DNA of 35,809 nt from an uncultured Acetatifactor sp. (GCA_910586215.1 CAJUGH010000038.1:1-35809); one strand, 5' to 3'. Shown: positions 1-8,762, numbered from the stretch's first letter. The notes: generated from the letters alone by a model not told the origin. Program-made: numbers and translations.

Positions 1-16
1 CAGCGGCAACTCTGAT

Positions 17-45
17 AGGATATCACAGGTTCTCCACTTTGTCAA
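17..45 (-). promoter_or_regulatory. Leftward sigma-A type promoter
   Basis: On the minus strand TTGACA (40-45) and TATCCT (17-22) are separated by 17 bases. It points out of the window to the left, so it probably drives a gene just beyond the edge. The adjacent run of T and A (46-75) would be an upstream AT-rich stretch for this promoter. Seen directly; activity is inferred. Confidence 0.5.
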
Positions 46-159
46 CAACTTTTTTAAAAATTTTTATTTTTTCTTCCCACCTGGATATCTGCTAGTCAGA
101 CCTATCAAGCATCCTATTCAGAAGGGACTTACAGTATAACACTCCCATGGCATTCTTGT

Positions 160-358
160 CAACCCATTTTCCACAGTAATTTTTTACGAGTAAAGGAAGC
201 GGTGAAAAACGCCATGGGCGCGACTTTACGAATGGCGCTGTCTGAATCGTTACAAGTTAGCGTTATTTTGAACGGCATGGCCGCAAAAAGTAACAAGTTA
301 GCTGCGAAGCAGCGGGGAAGCACTGAAAGCGCCTTTGCAAATGACGCGGGATGGACTG
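160..358. repeat. Intergenic structured repeat cluster
   Basis: About 200 bases between cvpA and the leftward promoter hold no credible gene but several repeat units. A hairpin lies at about 262-294 (GTTATTTT and AAAAAGTAAC arms around CGGC/GCCG) and is flanked by near-identical direct copies of an AACAAGTTAGC-like sequence. Two units of a degenerate motif (about 190-255 and 303-355) share GAAGC(A/G)GCGG, then CGAATG or CAAATG, then CTGAATCGTTAC or GGACTGTCAC. Related sequence recurs at 30406-30459 and 33937-34015. The 67-residue open frame over this cluster is an accident of the repeats. Confidence 0.5.
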
Positions 359-871
359 TCACAGGGGAATAAAGCTGAATTCCGCCAGAAGGTGCTGTAT
401 GCCATATGCCAGGTAATTATGCTGGTACAGCCAGGACAGGATCTGATTGTCCTGCGTATATGCCAGGATCATCTGGCCGATCATCCCCATATCCATCATC
501 ATGGTAAAGGTATAAACCGTCCACAGGATCAGCACGGTCTCACATACCCCGAACACGATTCCCAGCAGCTTATCCAGAAAGCTGATCACAGGCAGTTTGG
601 CAATCATCTTTGCCGAAAAGAACACCACTCCCAGCAGATGATGGGCAATTCCCAGCAGCGCCAGCAGGATCACCACCACAGCCAGGTTATAATACTTTCC
701 ATCGTGGTAGCTACTCACGGCATTGGCCAACAGGGCCACCACCACGCAGAGCACCACCATGGATACAAGGGAGATGACTGCCTTGACCATTCCATGTTTA
801 TACCCCTGTACCACATTGTAGACCATAACAAGGATTACAGCGATGAACAGTACATTGATGTTGATATCCAT
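359..871 (-). CDS. CvpA family membrane protein
   Basis: 170 residues, within the usual 160-220 for the CvpA (colicin V production) family. It shows four hydrophobic segments at about residues 7-24, 30-48, 62-84 and 105-127, with a basic loop between the first two (YKHGMVKAV), where CvpA proteins usually carry a G/R-rich turn. CvpA proteins are inner-membrane proteins of uncertain role, linked to envelope stress tolerance and secretion. The start is set by GGAGGATAAAT just before ATG. It lies downstream of the DUF5711 and LysM genes on the same strand, an envelope-related set, though 245 bases with stem-loops separate it from the DUF5711 gene. Family assignment rests on topology and overall resemblance. 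Confidence 0.75.
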   Translation of the reverse strand: MDININVLFIAVILVMVYNVVQGYKHGMVKAVISLVSMVVLCVVVALLANAVSSYHDGKYYNLAVVVILLALLGIAHHLLGVVFFSAKMIAKLPVISFLDKLLGIVFGVCETVLILWTVYTFTMMMDMGMIGQMILAYTQDNQILSWLYQHNYLAYGIQHLLAEFSFIPL

Positions 872-895
872 ATTTATCCTCCGTGTCTGCTTAAT

Positions 896-988
896 GAGGG
901 GTGTTTACACACCCTCCCCATGGACGTCCATTCCATATTTGTCCTTTGATGCCAGACCTCCAGGCCTGGCATTGGAAGTTTACTTCCA
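896..988. terminator. Three consecutive stem-loops between DUF5711 gene and cvpA
   Basis: Stem-loops lie at 896-916 (GAGGG/CCCTC plus three inner pairs with a bulge), 949-972 (ATGCCAG/CTGGCAT) and 973-988 (TGGAAG, TTTA loop, CTTCCA). None has a long T run, so they may be attenuators, processing sites or weak terminators. They sit downstream of the DUF5711 gene and upstream of cvpA on the minus strand. Confidence 0.35.
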
Positions 989-1116
989 GACTTTCTCCTT
1001 ATGCCTTGCATATGTTTGTCTAAGGGCTGCTTTCACGGGCAGGATACGCAAGGTGTTCTCGTGTGTATAGAAAGAAATATCCCGTGCGGTTTCCGGTACT
1101 GGCTGCCCCCTGTAAC

Positions 1117-2313
1117 TCACTTCAACTGTATGGTATCGATGGAATCCTCCGTGACCAGGATATATCTATAGGCGCCGGATGCCGGAAGCATCAGGCTCAC
1201 CGACTTGGAGAAATTCCCATGGAATTTCTCCGTCCCCCCCAGCGTCATCACTGTACATTCCGTCTCATTATATGCCACAAAAGTATCCTCCCCAAAGAAG
1301 ATATCTGTATAGTCTGTATTAAAATAGTAACTCCCCACCTTGGCTGCAGATGTATCATAGACATCCATGCGGTAGTTAGACCCGCTTACATCAGAGCGGA
1401 ACACCAGTCCGATATACTTGTCACTATGAAAAACTGACTGTATCTCTTCATTTAAAATATGTCCGGCAATCTCCACAGGCTTCTGGCTGCCGGAATAAAT
1501 GGACAGCCTGTTGTCCCCTACCGCAAATGCCGTGCTGTCATTCATAAACCTCACATAGGGAACAAACAGATCCGTATAAATGTAGATACCTACCATGAAG
1601 TCCGAGTAATTCTCCCCCACTGCCCCAAAGTTGTAGAAGGCAATGTTCGTCTTCAACACACCTGCATCCACGTATTCATAGGCCACGCACAGCAGTTCCC
1701 CGTTGGGGGATATGCTGATGGCGGCAGGATATCCAGCATCATTCATATGGGCATCCCCGTAATAGAGAAGCTCTCCCTTGGCATCATATGTATTGATCCA
1801 CTCTGCATCCGTGTCTGCCAGCACGGCGGTCACGGAACCATCCCTGGCTACAGTCAGGTTGCGTATGGGCATGGTAGTGGTGATCTGCCCCATCTGTCCA
1901 CTGGCATTCTGCACATAGATATTCCTGCCATTGTAGTCCCCGATGGCCACCGTATCCCCACAGACAGCATATAGCACATCCTGCATCTGGTAGGTCTGGT
2001 TCCAGGTTACATTGCCCTTGGCATCCGTACAATGGGCACCATCTTTACTATATGTAAGGACGGAACTGCCAAGCCTGACATTGGACGCTCCGCTTATGCT
2101 CTCTTTGCTGACAGAAGATACCGTATCATAATCCGTATAAATGTGCCTTCTGTACTGGACTACCAACAGGACTGCCAGGGCAGCCACCGCCACAATGACC
2201 AACAGGATCCGGTAGATGCCCGCCAGCTTATGCCGCATGATTTTCTCTTTATAGCCGGCCTGCTTGCGCTCCCGCTTTTCCTTTTCCTTCATGTAGCTTC
2301 TGATGTCTGCCAT
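1117..2313 (-). CDS. DUF5711 family membrane-anchored protein
   Basis: 398 residues. A very basic N-terminus (residues 1-30, rich in K and R) is followed by one membrane segment at about 32-51 and a large extracytoplasmic region. That region contains repeated short beta-type stretches such as GDTVAIGDYNGRNIYV, SGQMGQI and SPNGELLCVAY, consistent with a beta-propeller-like fold; this fold is inferred. The whole protein resembles the DUF5711 family of Clostridia, whose function is unknown. ATG follows GGGAGGCAAT. A possible -10 (TACAAT, minus strand 2440-2445) lies upstream, next to a TGGTAC/GTACCA inverted repeat (2425-2448). It is flanked by LysM and CvpA genes on the same strand, which suggests a cell-envelope role. 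Confidence 0.7.
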   Translation of the reverse strand: MADIRSYMKEKEKRERKQAGYKEKIMRHKLAGIYRILLVIVAVAALAVLLVVQYRRHIYTDYDTVSSVSKESISGASNVRLGSSVLTYSKDGAHCTDAKGNVTWNQTYQMQDVLYAVCGDTVAIGDYNGRNIYVQNASGQMGQITTTMPIRNLTVARDGSVTAVLADTDAEWINTYDAKGELLYYGDAHMNDAGYPAAISISPNGELLCVAYEYVDAGVLKTNIAFYNFGAVGENYSDFMVGIYIYTDLFVPYVRFMNDSTAFAVGDNRLSIYSGSQKPVEIAGHILNEEIQSVFHSDKYIGLVFRSDVSGSNYRMDVYDTSAAKVGSYYFNTDYTDIFFGEDTFVAYNETECTVMTLGGTEKFHGNFSKSVSLMLPASGAYRYILVTEDSIDTIQLK

Positions 2314-2460
2314 ATTGCCTCCCAGTCACAGGCCATATTCCCCGCCTTACCGGCACTGTACTGTACCTATCCCTTCCGGCCGTTTCCATTGGGAATAGGA
2401 ACAGATTTCTGAACCCTTTCACCCTGGTACCATGAACACATTGTACCATAGTTTTCCCCG

Positions 2461-3768
2461 TTATGGTAATAAAATTTTCTGTCCCACCTTGATATCGTCC
2501 GGGTTCTCTATTCCATTGAGGGAACAGATCTCAGGAACCCTGGCGTCACTGCCATACCTGCTGACGCAGATACCGATCAGCGTGTCCCCCTTCTGTATGG
2601 TATAGGCTTCTGGTTCCACAGGATCTGCAGACACAGGTTCCGTGGCTGCCGGAGGCTGTGTGGGTACTGGAGGTTCCGTGGGTACAGAAAGCTCCTGGGT
2701 ATCCCCGTCTCCAGCGGTCCCCTGGCCTGTTTCCCCTGCACTTTCCTGGCCGGAAGAATCTGTCCCCTCCTGGCCGATGGTATTTTCCTGCCCGGATGCC
2801 GGCTGTCCTCCTGGTGTCTGTCCGCCTTCCTGGTCAGAAGGTTCTGTCCCTTCCTGGCCGATGGTATCTCCCTGTCCTGTGCCAGAACCGGTTCCAGATG
2901 GCGCACCCTGTCCCTCCTGGCCTCCTGCGGAAGATGCCGCCTGGTTCTCTTTCAGAATGGCATCCGTAAGCCTGTCCTCTGCCACTACGGTTCCCACCTG
3001 TACAGATCCATTGGACACTTCCACCGTATCCGGCAACTGCTTCGTTGTCACATCTTCCAGTATTTTCCCTGCAGCAGTCTGTAAGTCTTCCAGACTTTCC
3101 AGGCCACCCATGCTGGCCACCCCGATGACGCCCAGCACCAGAAAAGCAGCAGCTGCTGCCCACTGCATGCCCCGGATACTCATACCCCTGCCTTTTGCCC
3201 CCTGTCTGGCCGGATCCTGACTGCCATAGAGGCCCCTTCTGGCCATTGTCAAGTCTGCCTGGCTCCTGCGCTCTTCCTGGCGCCGTTTCACTTCCTGGTA
3301 CTTGGACTGGTCTACCGTCTCCGGTACGGCCTCCCCCTGGCGTTCCTCCAGCATAAAATTGAGCATACTGTCATTTTTCTCATAGAACTGTGCATATCCT
3401 GCTATATACCTGCACACGCCCTGCTGACAGACATGGAACCCTTCCACCATCTCGCCGTTCAGAAGCCGGTATCCCAGAAAATCATAGGATGCGAAATACC
3501 GCCGTCTTATCTTCTCAATCTCCTGCAATTGTGCCTGGGACAGATGGCGGCATTCCCTCTGCAGGAAATTCAATTTTGCAGCACCATAGAAAAAGAGATA
3601 AGTGATGCCGCCTTCCTCCTTCTTTACCCCATACAAGGCTACCGCCAGCCCCTTGTCTGCCGCCAGCCTGTTGATCTGCTTTATGTAGGAGATCACATAA
3701 TCTTCCGCGTAGATCTTGCATGTGGGGTTCGTCTCCCCGATCTGTGTAATGTTTCTTGGCAGTTCCAT
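2461..3768 (-). CDS. LysM domain protein with internal membrane segment
   Basis: 435 residues from the ATG at 3768, chosen because GGGAGGTG lies seven bases upstream; a longer frame to 3855 has no such site. Residues 1-150 are a globular domain I do not recognise (begins MELPRNITQIGET). A basic Q/R/E-rich stretch precedes one membrane segment at about 201-221. A long Gly/Gln/Ser/Glu/Pro/Thr-rich low-complexity linker follows, with two copies of TIGQEGT. The C-terminal 45 residues are a LysM domain (YTIQKGDTLIGIC ... NPDDIKVGQKILLP). LysM binds N-acetylglucosamine polymers such as peptidoglycan. Topology is inferred: N-terminal domain in the cytoplasm, LysM outside, with the linker crossing the wall. 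Confidence 0.75.
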   Translation of the reverse strand: MELPRNITQIGETNPTCKIYAEDYVISYIKQINRLAADKGLAVALYGVKKEEGGITYLFFYGAAKLNFLQRECRHLSQAQLQEIEKIRRRYFASYDFLGYRLLNGEMVEGFHVCQQGVCRYIAGYAQFYEKNDSMLNFMLEERQGEAVPETVDQSKYQEVKRRQEERRSQADLTMARRGLYGSQDPARQGAKGRGMSIRGMQWAAAAAFLVLGVIGVASMGGLESLEDLQTAAGKILEDVTTKQLPDTVEVSNGSVQVGTVVAEDRLTDAILKENQAASSAGGQEGQGAPSGTGSGTGQGDTIGQEGTEPSDQEGGQTPGGQPASGQENTIGQEGTDSSGQESAGETGQGTAGDGDTQELSVPTEPPVPTQPPAATEPVSADPVEPEAYTIQKGDTLIGICVSRYGSDARVPEICSLNGIENPDDIKVGQKILLP

Positions 3769-3822
3769 ACAAAAACACCTCCCATACCGATATGCCCGTC
3801 CCAATACTGAGCGTTCCATCAT

Positions 3823-3831
3823 ATGATAGCA
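3823..3831 (-). promoter_or_regulatory. Possible extended -10 promoter for the LysM gene
   Basis: On the minus strand TGC-TATCAT (3823-3831) reads as an extended -10, about 55 bases before the LysM start. No good -35 is seen at the right distance, so this is a weak call. Confidence 0.3.
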
Positions 3832-3913
3832 TCGATATGCGAGGTATTTTAGCAATCCTTGTCGTATGCGGCATAAAAGACATCGACAAAATTCGCACCA
3901 GACAGCTACCGAT

Positions 3914-3941
3914 ACCTGTCACCAGGGATATGCTGACAGGT
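3914..3941 (-). terminator. Stem-loop after galM
   Basis: ACCTGTCA (3914-3921) and TGACAGGT (3934-3941) form a perfect 8 bp stem with a 12-base loop, 12 bases past the galM stop. There is no immediate T run, so it may be a weak terminator or an RNA end stabiliser for the pfkA-to-galM transcript. Confidence 0.4.
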
Positions 3942-3952
3942 GCCGTGTTCCA

Positions 3953-5017
3953 TCAAGACTTGCTGCCAGGGTTTTCCAACACAAACTCATAAGCCGTCAC
4001 GGAATCATATGCCGTACCATCCCCGAATATGCAGGAGGGAAATGCCGGATGATTCACGGTATCCGGAAAATACTGGGTCTCCAGGCATAAGCCCGTGCGG
4101 AAGCCATACTGCGCCCCGCCCTTGCCTTCCTGGTCCTCAATAAAATTCCCCGCATAGAACTGTACACCGGGCAGGGTGGTATATGCCTTCATGGTCCTGC
4201 CTGTTCCCGGGGCGGTGACTGTGGCAAAGTGGCGCAGGGTGCCGTCCCATCCGTCAATCACCCAGTTGTGGTCATAGCCCCCGGTAATCCTAAGCTGTTC
4301 GGTATCTGCATCAATGTCCCGGCCCACTTCCCTGGCTGCCCTGAAATCCATGGGAGTTCCCTCCACCGCAGCCAGTTCCCCGGTAGGAATGGAGCCTTCT
4401 GCCACAATTGTGTAACGGGATGCCCCCAGCCATAGGGTATGGCCTGTGATAGTGCCGCTGTCATGGCTATTTAAGTTGAAGTAGGAGTGGTTGGTGAGAT
4501 TCAGCACTGTCCTCCTGTCGCTGTTTCCATGGTAATGCAGGGTCAATGTGTTCTGTTCATCCAGGATGTAAGTCACACTGACTTTCTTGTTGCCGGGGAA
4601 CCCCATGTTCCCATCGGGATCATCCAGGGCAAAACACACACCGTTTTCCCCTGGAATGGCCTTCCACAGCATCTTATGGTAACCCTTATCCTTGTGACTG
4701 TGGAGATTGTTCGGGCCATCATTGGCATCCAGCCGGTACTGTATCCCATCCAGGGTAAAGGCTGCCCCGCCGGTCCTGTTGGCCGAAGGGCCGATCACCG
4801 TCCCGAAGAAGCTGGGATTGCCCAGATAGGCCTCGCCCTTGTCAAAGCCCAGCACCACGTCTGTCTTACCGCCCTTCCCGTCCGGAAGCAGCACGCTGAC
4901 CAGGGCGGCACCGATATCTGTCACGGACACCTCCATTCCCTTGCTGTTGGAAATGGTGTAGAGCAGGATCTCCCTTCCATCCGGATAGGTGCCAAAATGG
5001 CTGATTTTTGTTGACAT
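3953..5017 (-). CDS. galM: Galactose mutarotase (aldose 1-epimerase)
   Basis: 354 residues, the normal size for the family. It interconverts alpha and beta anomers of galactose or glucose in the cytoplasm. Expected residues are present: ANRTGG near 79-84, NNLHSH with His106, NLTNHSYFNLN with catalytic His177, GYDHNW with Asp249, and LETQYFPD with catalytic Glu313. I start at 5017, where AAAGGAGAGAGACA precedes ATG; an in-frame start at 5059 lacks a ribosome site. It lies 13 bases after recR and is probably cotranscribed with the recombination genes, an odd metabolic passenger. With the alpha-galactosidase at 19.8-22.0 kb it would help feed galactose into the Leloir pathway; that link is inferred. 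Confidence 0.93.
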   Translation of the reverse strand: MSTKISHFGTYPDGREILLYTISNSKGMEVSVTDIGAALVSVLLPDGKGGKTDVVLGFDKGEAYLGNPSFFGTVIGPSANRTGGAAFTLDGIQYRLDANDGPNNLHSHKDKGYHKMLWKAIPGENGVCFALDDPDGNMGFPGNKKVSVTYILDEQNTLTLHYHGNSDRRTVLNLTNHSYFNLNSHDSGTITGHTLWLGASRYTIVAEGSIPTGELAAVEGTPMDFRAAREVGRDIDADTEQLRITGGYDHNWVIDGWDGTLRHFATVTAPGTGRTMKAYTTLPGVQFYAGNFIEDQEGKGGAQYGFRTGLCLETQYFPDTVNHPAFPSCIFGDGTAYDSVTAYEFVLENPGSKS

Positions 5018-5030
5018 TGTCTCTCTCCTT

Positions 5031-5627
5031 TCACATTTCCACCCGCCCCTCCAGGGCACGCAGCAGTGTCACTTCATCAATGTACTCCAGATCACCCCCC
5101 ACAGGCACCCCGCTGGCGATCCGGGTCACTTTCACCCCCATAGGTTTGATCATCTTGCTGATATACATGGCCGTTGTCTCTCCCTCCAGGCTGGAATTGG
5201 TGGCAATGATCACTTCCTCCACTTCCCCTTTCAGTCTCTCCAGCAGTTCCTTCAGCTTAATGTCCCCGGGGCCGATGCCCAGCATGGGGGAAATGGCGCC
5301 GTGGAGCACATGGTACACGCCCTCGTACCGGCCCGTCTTCTCATAGGCCGCCAGATCCCTGGCATTCTCCACCACCATAATCTGGCCGTGGTTGCGTCTG
5401 GCATTGGCGCAGACCGGGCAGACCTCCCGGTCCGTCAGGGTATAGCATTCTGTACAGTACCGCACATTAGCCTTGGCCTCCAGAATGGAACCTGCCAGGC
5501 GGTTCACCTTGTCCTGGGGCATATTGATCAGGTGAAACGCCAGACGCTGGGCAGACTTGCTGCCGATCCCCGGAAGAGCCGCCAGTTCTTCTATTAACTT
5601 GTTGATATATCCGCTGTACAACTCCAT
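5031..5627 (-). CDS. recR: Recombination mediator protein RecR
   Basis: 198 residues, the standard RecR length. RecR with RecO (and RecF) helps load RecA on single-stranded DNA at gaps. Domains in order: helix-hairpin-helix with LAALPGIGSKSAQRLAFHL (about 15-33), a C4 zinc finger with Cys58, Cys61, Cys70 and Cys73, then a Toprim domain beginning VVENARDLAAYEKT (about 85-98) and containing YHVLHGAISPM. Its ATG shares one base with the ybaB stop (TGATG), so the two are translationally coupled. The ybaB-recR pair downstream of dnaX is conserved in many bacteria. Confidence 0.97.
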   Translation of the reverse strand: MELYSGYINKLIEELAALPGIGSKSAQRLAFHLINMPQDKVNRLAGSILEAKANVRYCTECYTLTDREVCPVCANARRNHGQIMVVENARDLAAYEKTGRYEGVYHVLHGAISPMLGIGPGDIKLKELLERLKGEVEEVIIATNSSLEGETTAMYISKMIKPMGVKVTRIASGVPVGGDLEYIDEVTLLRALEGRVEM

Positions 5628-5971
5628 CAGAAGGGCATGCCTCCCAGTCCGCCCGTCATCCTGCCCATCAAGGCAGCACTGGCTTCCTCTGCCTGCTTCA
5701 GCGCTTCATTGGCGGCTGCCATGATAAGGTCCTGGAGCATCTCAATGTCCTCCGGGTCTACCACTTCCTCTGCAAGCTTCACCCGCAGGATTTCCTTCTT
5801 GCCGCTGACAGCCACCTCCACGGCACCGCCTCCTGCAGATGCCACGAATTCCTTGGTCTCCAGTTCCTTCTGTCCTTCTTCCATCTGACGCTGCATCCTC
5901 TGGGCCTGCTTCATCAGATTTGCCATGTTCCCGGGCATTCCGCCTCCTGGGAATCCACCTCTCTTCGCCAT
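5627..5971 (-). CDS. YbaB/EbfC family nucleoid-associated protein
   Basis: 114 residues, typical of the family. These small proteins form dimers that bind DNA. The N-terminus is Gly/Met-rich (GGFPGGGMPGNMANLMKQAQ), followed by a coiled-coil-like segment (MQRQMEEGQKELETKEF) and the beta-strand core with VEVAVSGKKEILRVKLAEEVVDP-type sequence, then a C-terminal helix. ATG follows GGAGGTATAGGG. It begins three bases after the dnaX stop and overlaps recR by one base, the classic dnaX-ybaB-recR arrangement. Confidence 0.96.
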   Translation of the reverse strand: MAKRGGFPGGGMPGNMANLMKQAQRMQRQMEEGQKELETKEFVASAGGGAVEVAVSGKKEILRVKLAEEVVDPEDIEMLQDLIMAAANEALKQAEEASAALMGRMTGGLGGMPF

Positions 5972-5973
5972 CC

Positions 5974-7539
5974 CTATACCTCCTCTTCCTCAATCTCCAT
6001 ATGCACAATCTGGGAGAGATCCACATAGCTTTCCTCAAACTGCCGCCTGTCCTGGATGGCCTGGAAGTTCACTTGTATCTCTTTCCCGGCAAAATCCGAC
6101 AGCAGTGCTTCCAGCTGGGCTTTATTCTCCGGATTCTTCATAAAATAGTCCGAGGGCAGTCCGTCCTCCAGTACCATCAGCAGCCGGTTGTCTCCCCCCA
6201 GGCTTAACTTTGCAGACTTCATGTAGATCCTCATGGGATTCTGTGCGCTTCCCACAATGGAGGGCCATCTGGCCACGATCTCCTTCACATCCTCCGGCAC
6301 GGCCTTTGGAACCTCCGGCTTCGCCTTCTTCTCTGACGCAGGGGCTGTCCCGGAAAGAGGGGATGGGGCAGGGGCTGCCACCATCCCGTTTTCCACCTTC
6401 TCCTCCACCTGCCGGATCCGGTCCAGGACTGCCTCCTGGTCCACCTCCATCTGGGGCCTGCAGAGCTTGATCAATGCAATCTCCACCAGGATGCGCTTCT
6501 GGGAGGCATAGCGGATCTGGCCCGACAACTCCGAGAAGACCCGGATGTACCGGACGATCCTGTCCATGTCCAACATACCCGCTTCTTCCTTCAGACGGTT
6601 CAGGTTCTCTGTGGACATATCGATCACGTCCTCCAGATTGTCGGAGGCCTGCACCAGCATCAGGTTGCGCAGGTACCAGGTAAAGTCTGTCACAAACTGC
6701 ACCAGTTCCCGGCCCTGCATGACGATCTCTTCCAGAAGCTGCACACAGCCCAGCACATCCCGCTCCAGCACACACCGAAACAGCCTGCTGAACACTTCCG
6801 TGTCCACCGCCCCCAGCACATCCAGCACCTTGTCATAGGTCAGTTCCCGGCCCAGGTGGAAGGCAATGCACTGGTCTAAAAGGCTAAGGGCATCCCGCAT
6901 GGAACCGTCTGCCGTCTTGGCAATATACCGGAGGGCCTTCTCCTCCACTTCCACGCCCTCAGCGGCAATCAGTTCCTGCATCCTCCCGGTGATGGTTTCA
7001 ATGGAAATGCGCTTAAAATCATACCGCTGGCACCGGGACAGGATCGTCACCGGAAGCTTGTGGACTTCCGTGGTAGCCAGGATGAAGATCACATAGGAGG
7101 GCGGCTCCTCCAGGGTCTTCAGAAGGGCATTGAAGGCCCCTATGGACAGCATATGCACTTCATCTATAATGTAAACCTTGTATTTCCCTTCTGCCGGGGA
7201 GTAGGACACTTCCTCCACGATCTCCCGGATATTGTCCACGCCATTGTTGGAGGCAGCATCAATCTCAATCACATTCATGCTGGCACCGGCGGCAATGGCC
7301 CTGCAGATCCGGCATTCCCCGCAGGGGCCATCCGCAGACGGGTTCTCACAGTTGACTGTCCGGGCGAATATCTTCGCCACTGTCGTCTTGCCAGTCCCCC
7401 TGGTACCAGTGAACAGGTAGGCATGGCCGATCCTGTTGGCCTTCAGCTGGTTCTTCAGGGTGGTCACGATATGATCCTGCCCTTTTACATCCGCAAAGGT
7501 GTCCGGGCGGAATTTCCGGTATAGTGCCGTATATGACAT
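5974..7539 (-). CDS. dnaX: DNA polymerase III subunit gamma/tau
   Basis: 521 residues. It is the clamp-loader ATPase of the replisome. Residues show Walker A GTRGTGKT (45-52), zinc-binding Cys64, Cys73, Cys76 and Cys79, Walker B IIDEVH (124-129) and the SRC motif (168-170). The ATPase core spans about 1-360; the remaining 160 residues hold a Pro/Ala/Lys-rich linker and a C-terminal tau-like domain. I see no need for the programmed frameshift known in E. coli, and I did not find an obvious slippery A run at the usual place. AAGGAGTACAGAG precedes ATG. pfkA ends 25 bases upstream, so it probably shares that promoter. Confidence 0.97.
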   Translation of the reverse strand: MSYTALYRKFRPDTFADVKGQDHIVTTLKNQLKANRIGHAYLFTGTRGTGKTTVAKIFARTVNCENPSADGPCGECRICRAIAAGASMNVIEIDAASNNGVDNIREIVEEVSYSPAEGKYKVYIIDEVHMLSIGAFNALLKTLEEPPSYVIFILATTEVHKLPVTILSRCQRYDFKRISIETITGRMQELIAAEGVEVEEKALRYIAKTADGSMRDALSLLDQCIAFHLGRELTYDKVLDVLGAVDTEVFSRLFRCVLERDVLGCVQLLEEIVMQGRELVQFVTDFTWYLRNLMLVQASDNLEDVIDMSTENLNRLKEEAGMLDMDRIVRYIRVFSELSGQIRYASQKRILVEIALIKLCRPQMEVDQEAVLDRIRQVEEKVENGMVAAPAPSPLSGTAPASEKKAKPEVPKAVPEDVKEIVARWPSIVGSAQNPMRIYMKSAKLSLGGDNRLLMVLEDGLPSDYFMKNPENKAQLEALLSDFAGKEIQVNFQAIQDRRQFEESYVDLSQIVHMEIEEEEV

Positions 7540-7564
7540 CTCTGTACTCCTTGCCTAAAGAACC

Positions 7565-8641
7565 CTAATCGCCGAAGCTTATGCCCAGAAGCTTCGCCTC
7601 CTTCACGATGGATGCATCCGGAGACACGGCCTTGAGCTTGCCTGCCACATCCTCCAGGGGCACACGCACCACTTCCCGGTTCTTATAGCCCACCATAAAC
7701 CCATACTGGCCTTCCAGGATCAGCTTGCCCGCTTCCGCACCCAGGCGGCTTGCAAACACGCGGTCATAAGGGCAGGGACTTCCACCTCTCTGCATGTGTC
7801 CGGGAACGGTGACACGCACTTCCGTTCCTGTCTTTTTCTGGATGGCCTCTGCCAGTTCGTAGGACACGGAAGGGTGGACCCTCTTCTCCAGCTTTTTCTT
7901 ATATTCCTTCTTGGAAAGCTGTGCATCCTCCTTGGAGATGGCGCCCTCTGCCACAGCAATGATGGTGAAACCACTGCCACTCTTGTTCCTCTCCTCGATC
8001 TTTTCAACCACCTTCTTAATGTCATAAGGAATCTCAGGAATCAAAATGATGTCCGCACCACTGGCCATGCCGGCGTTCAGCGTCAGCCAGCCTACCTTGT
8101 GGCCCATGACCTCCACAATGAACACCCTGCTGTGGGAAGCAGCCGTGGTGTGGATGTAATCGATTGCGTCCGTGGCAATATCCACCGCGCTCTGGAAACC
8201 GAAGGTCATGTCCGTGCCCCACAGGTCATTGTCAATGGTCTTGGGAAGGGTCACTACATTCAGTCCCTCCTTACTCAACAGGTTCGCCGTCTTGTGAGTG
8301 CCGTTACCGCCCAATACCACCAGGCAGTCCAACTGGAGCTTGTAGTAATTCTGCTTCATGGCTTCCACCTTGTTCAAGCCATTCTCATCCGGATCCTGGA
8401 TGGTCTTGAACGGTGTGCGGGAGGTTCCCAGGATCGTGCCGCCCTTGGTTAGGATCCCCGAAAAATCCTTGCCAGTGAGCATCTGGAACTTGCTGTAGAT
8501 CAAGCCCCTGTAGCCGTTCTGGAACCCGTAGATCTCCACCGGCTCGCTGCTGTTATGCAGGAGTGTCTTCACTACGCCCCTCATAGCCGCATTCAAGGCC
8601 TGGCAGTCCCCGCCGCTGGTCAACATACCTATTCTCTTCAT
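7565..8641 (-). CDS. pfkA: 6-phosphofructokinase, divergent (PfkA family)
   Basis: 358 residues. It phosphorylates fructose 6-phosphate in glycolysis. The start at 8641 has GGAGGAGCAC directly before ATG; the ATG four codons earlier lies inside that ribosome site. Family signatures are TSGGDCQALNAAMRG near the N-terminus, GGNGT (111-115), PKTIDND (133-139, catalytic Asp137) and MGHKVGW. Two are unusual: the nucleotide loop reads GGNGT where ATP enzymes have GGDGS, and Lys134 replaces the Gly of E. coli PfkA, as in pyrophosphate-type and some ATP-type group III enzymes. The Gly after Asn favours ATP over pyrophosphate, but the phosphoryl donor should be treated as open. It heads the transcript that continues into dnaX. 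Confidence 0.88.
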   Translation of the reverse strand: MKRIGMLTSGGDCQALNAAMRGVVKTLLHNSSEPVEIYGFQNGYRGLIYSKFQMLTGKDFSGILTKGGTILGTSRTPFKTIQDPDENGLNKVEAMKQNYYKLQLDCLVVLGGNGTHKTANLLSKEGLNVVTLPKTIDNDLWGTDMTFGFQSAVDIATDAIDYIHTTAASHSRVFIVEVMGHKVGWLTLNAGMASGADIILIPEIPYDIKKVVEKIEERNKSGSGFTIIAVAEGAISKEDAQLSKKEYKKKLEKRVHPSVSYELAEAIQKKTGTEVRVTVPGHMQRGGSPCPYDRVFASRLGAEAGKLILEGQYGFMVGYKNREVVRVPLEDVAGKLKAVSPDASIVKEAKLLGISFGD

Positions 8642-8733
8642 GTGCTCCTCCATTCTGCCGCCCCTGCCACCGCCTGCCCCACAGACAGCCCCAGCGTGCC
8701 CGGCGCAGCTTGTCCAAGTCTCTGGTTATTCAA

Positions 8734-8762
8734 ATTATACCCTATTCCGGGGCTGTACACAA
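8734..8762 (-). promoter_or_regulatory. Promoter of the pfkA-dnaX-ybaB-recR-galM run
   Basis: On the minus strand TTGTGT (8757-8762), a 17-base spacer and a perfect TATAAT (8734-8739) lie about 95 bases before the pfkA start. It is the only good promoter seen ahead of this run, so all five genes may depend on it. Confidence 0.7.

Noticed and set aside
159..362. 67-residue minus-strand frame
   Set aside because: It coincides with repeat units and hairpins and has no ribosome site or protein-like pattern.
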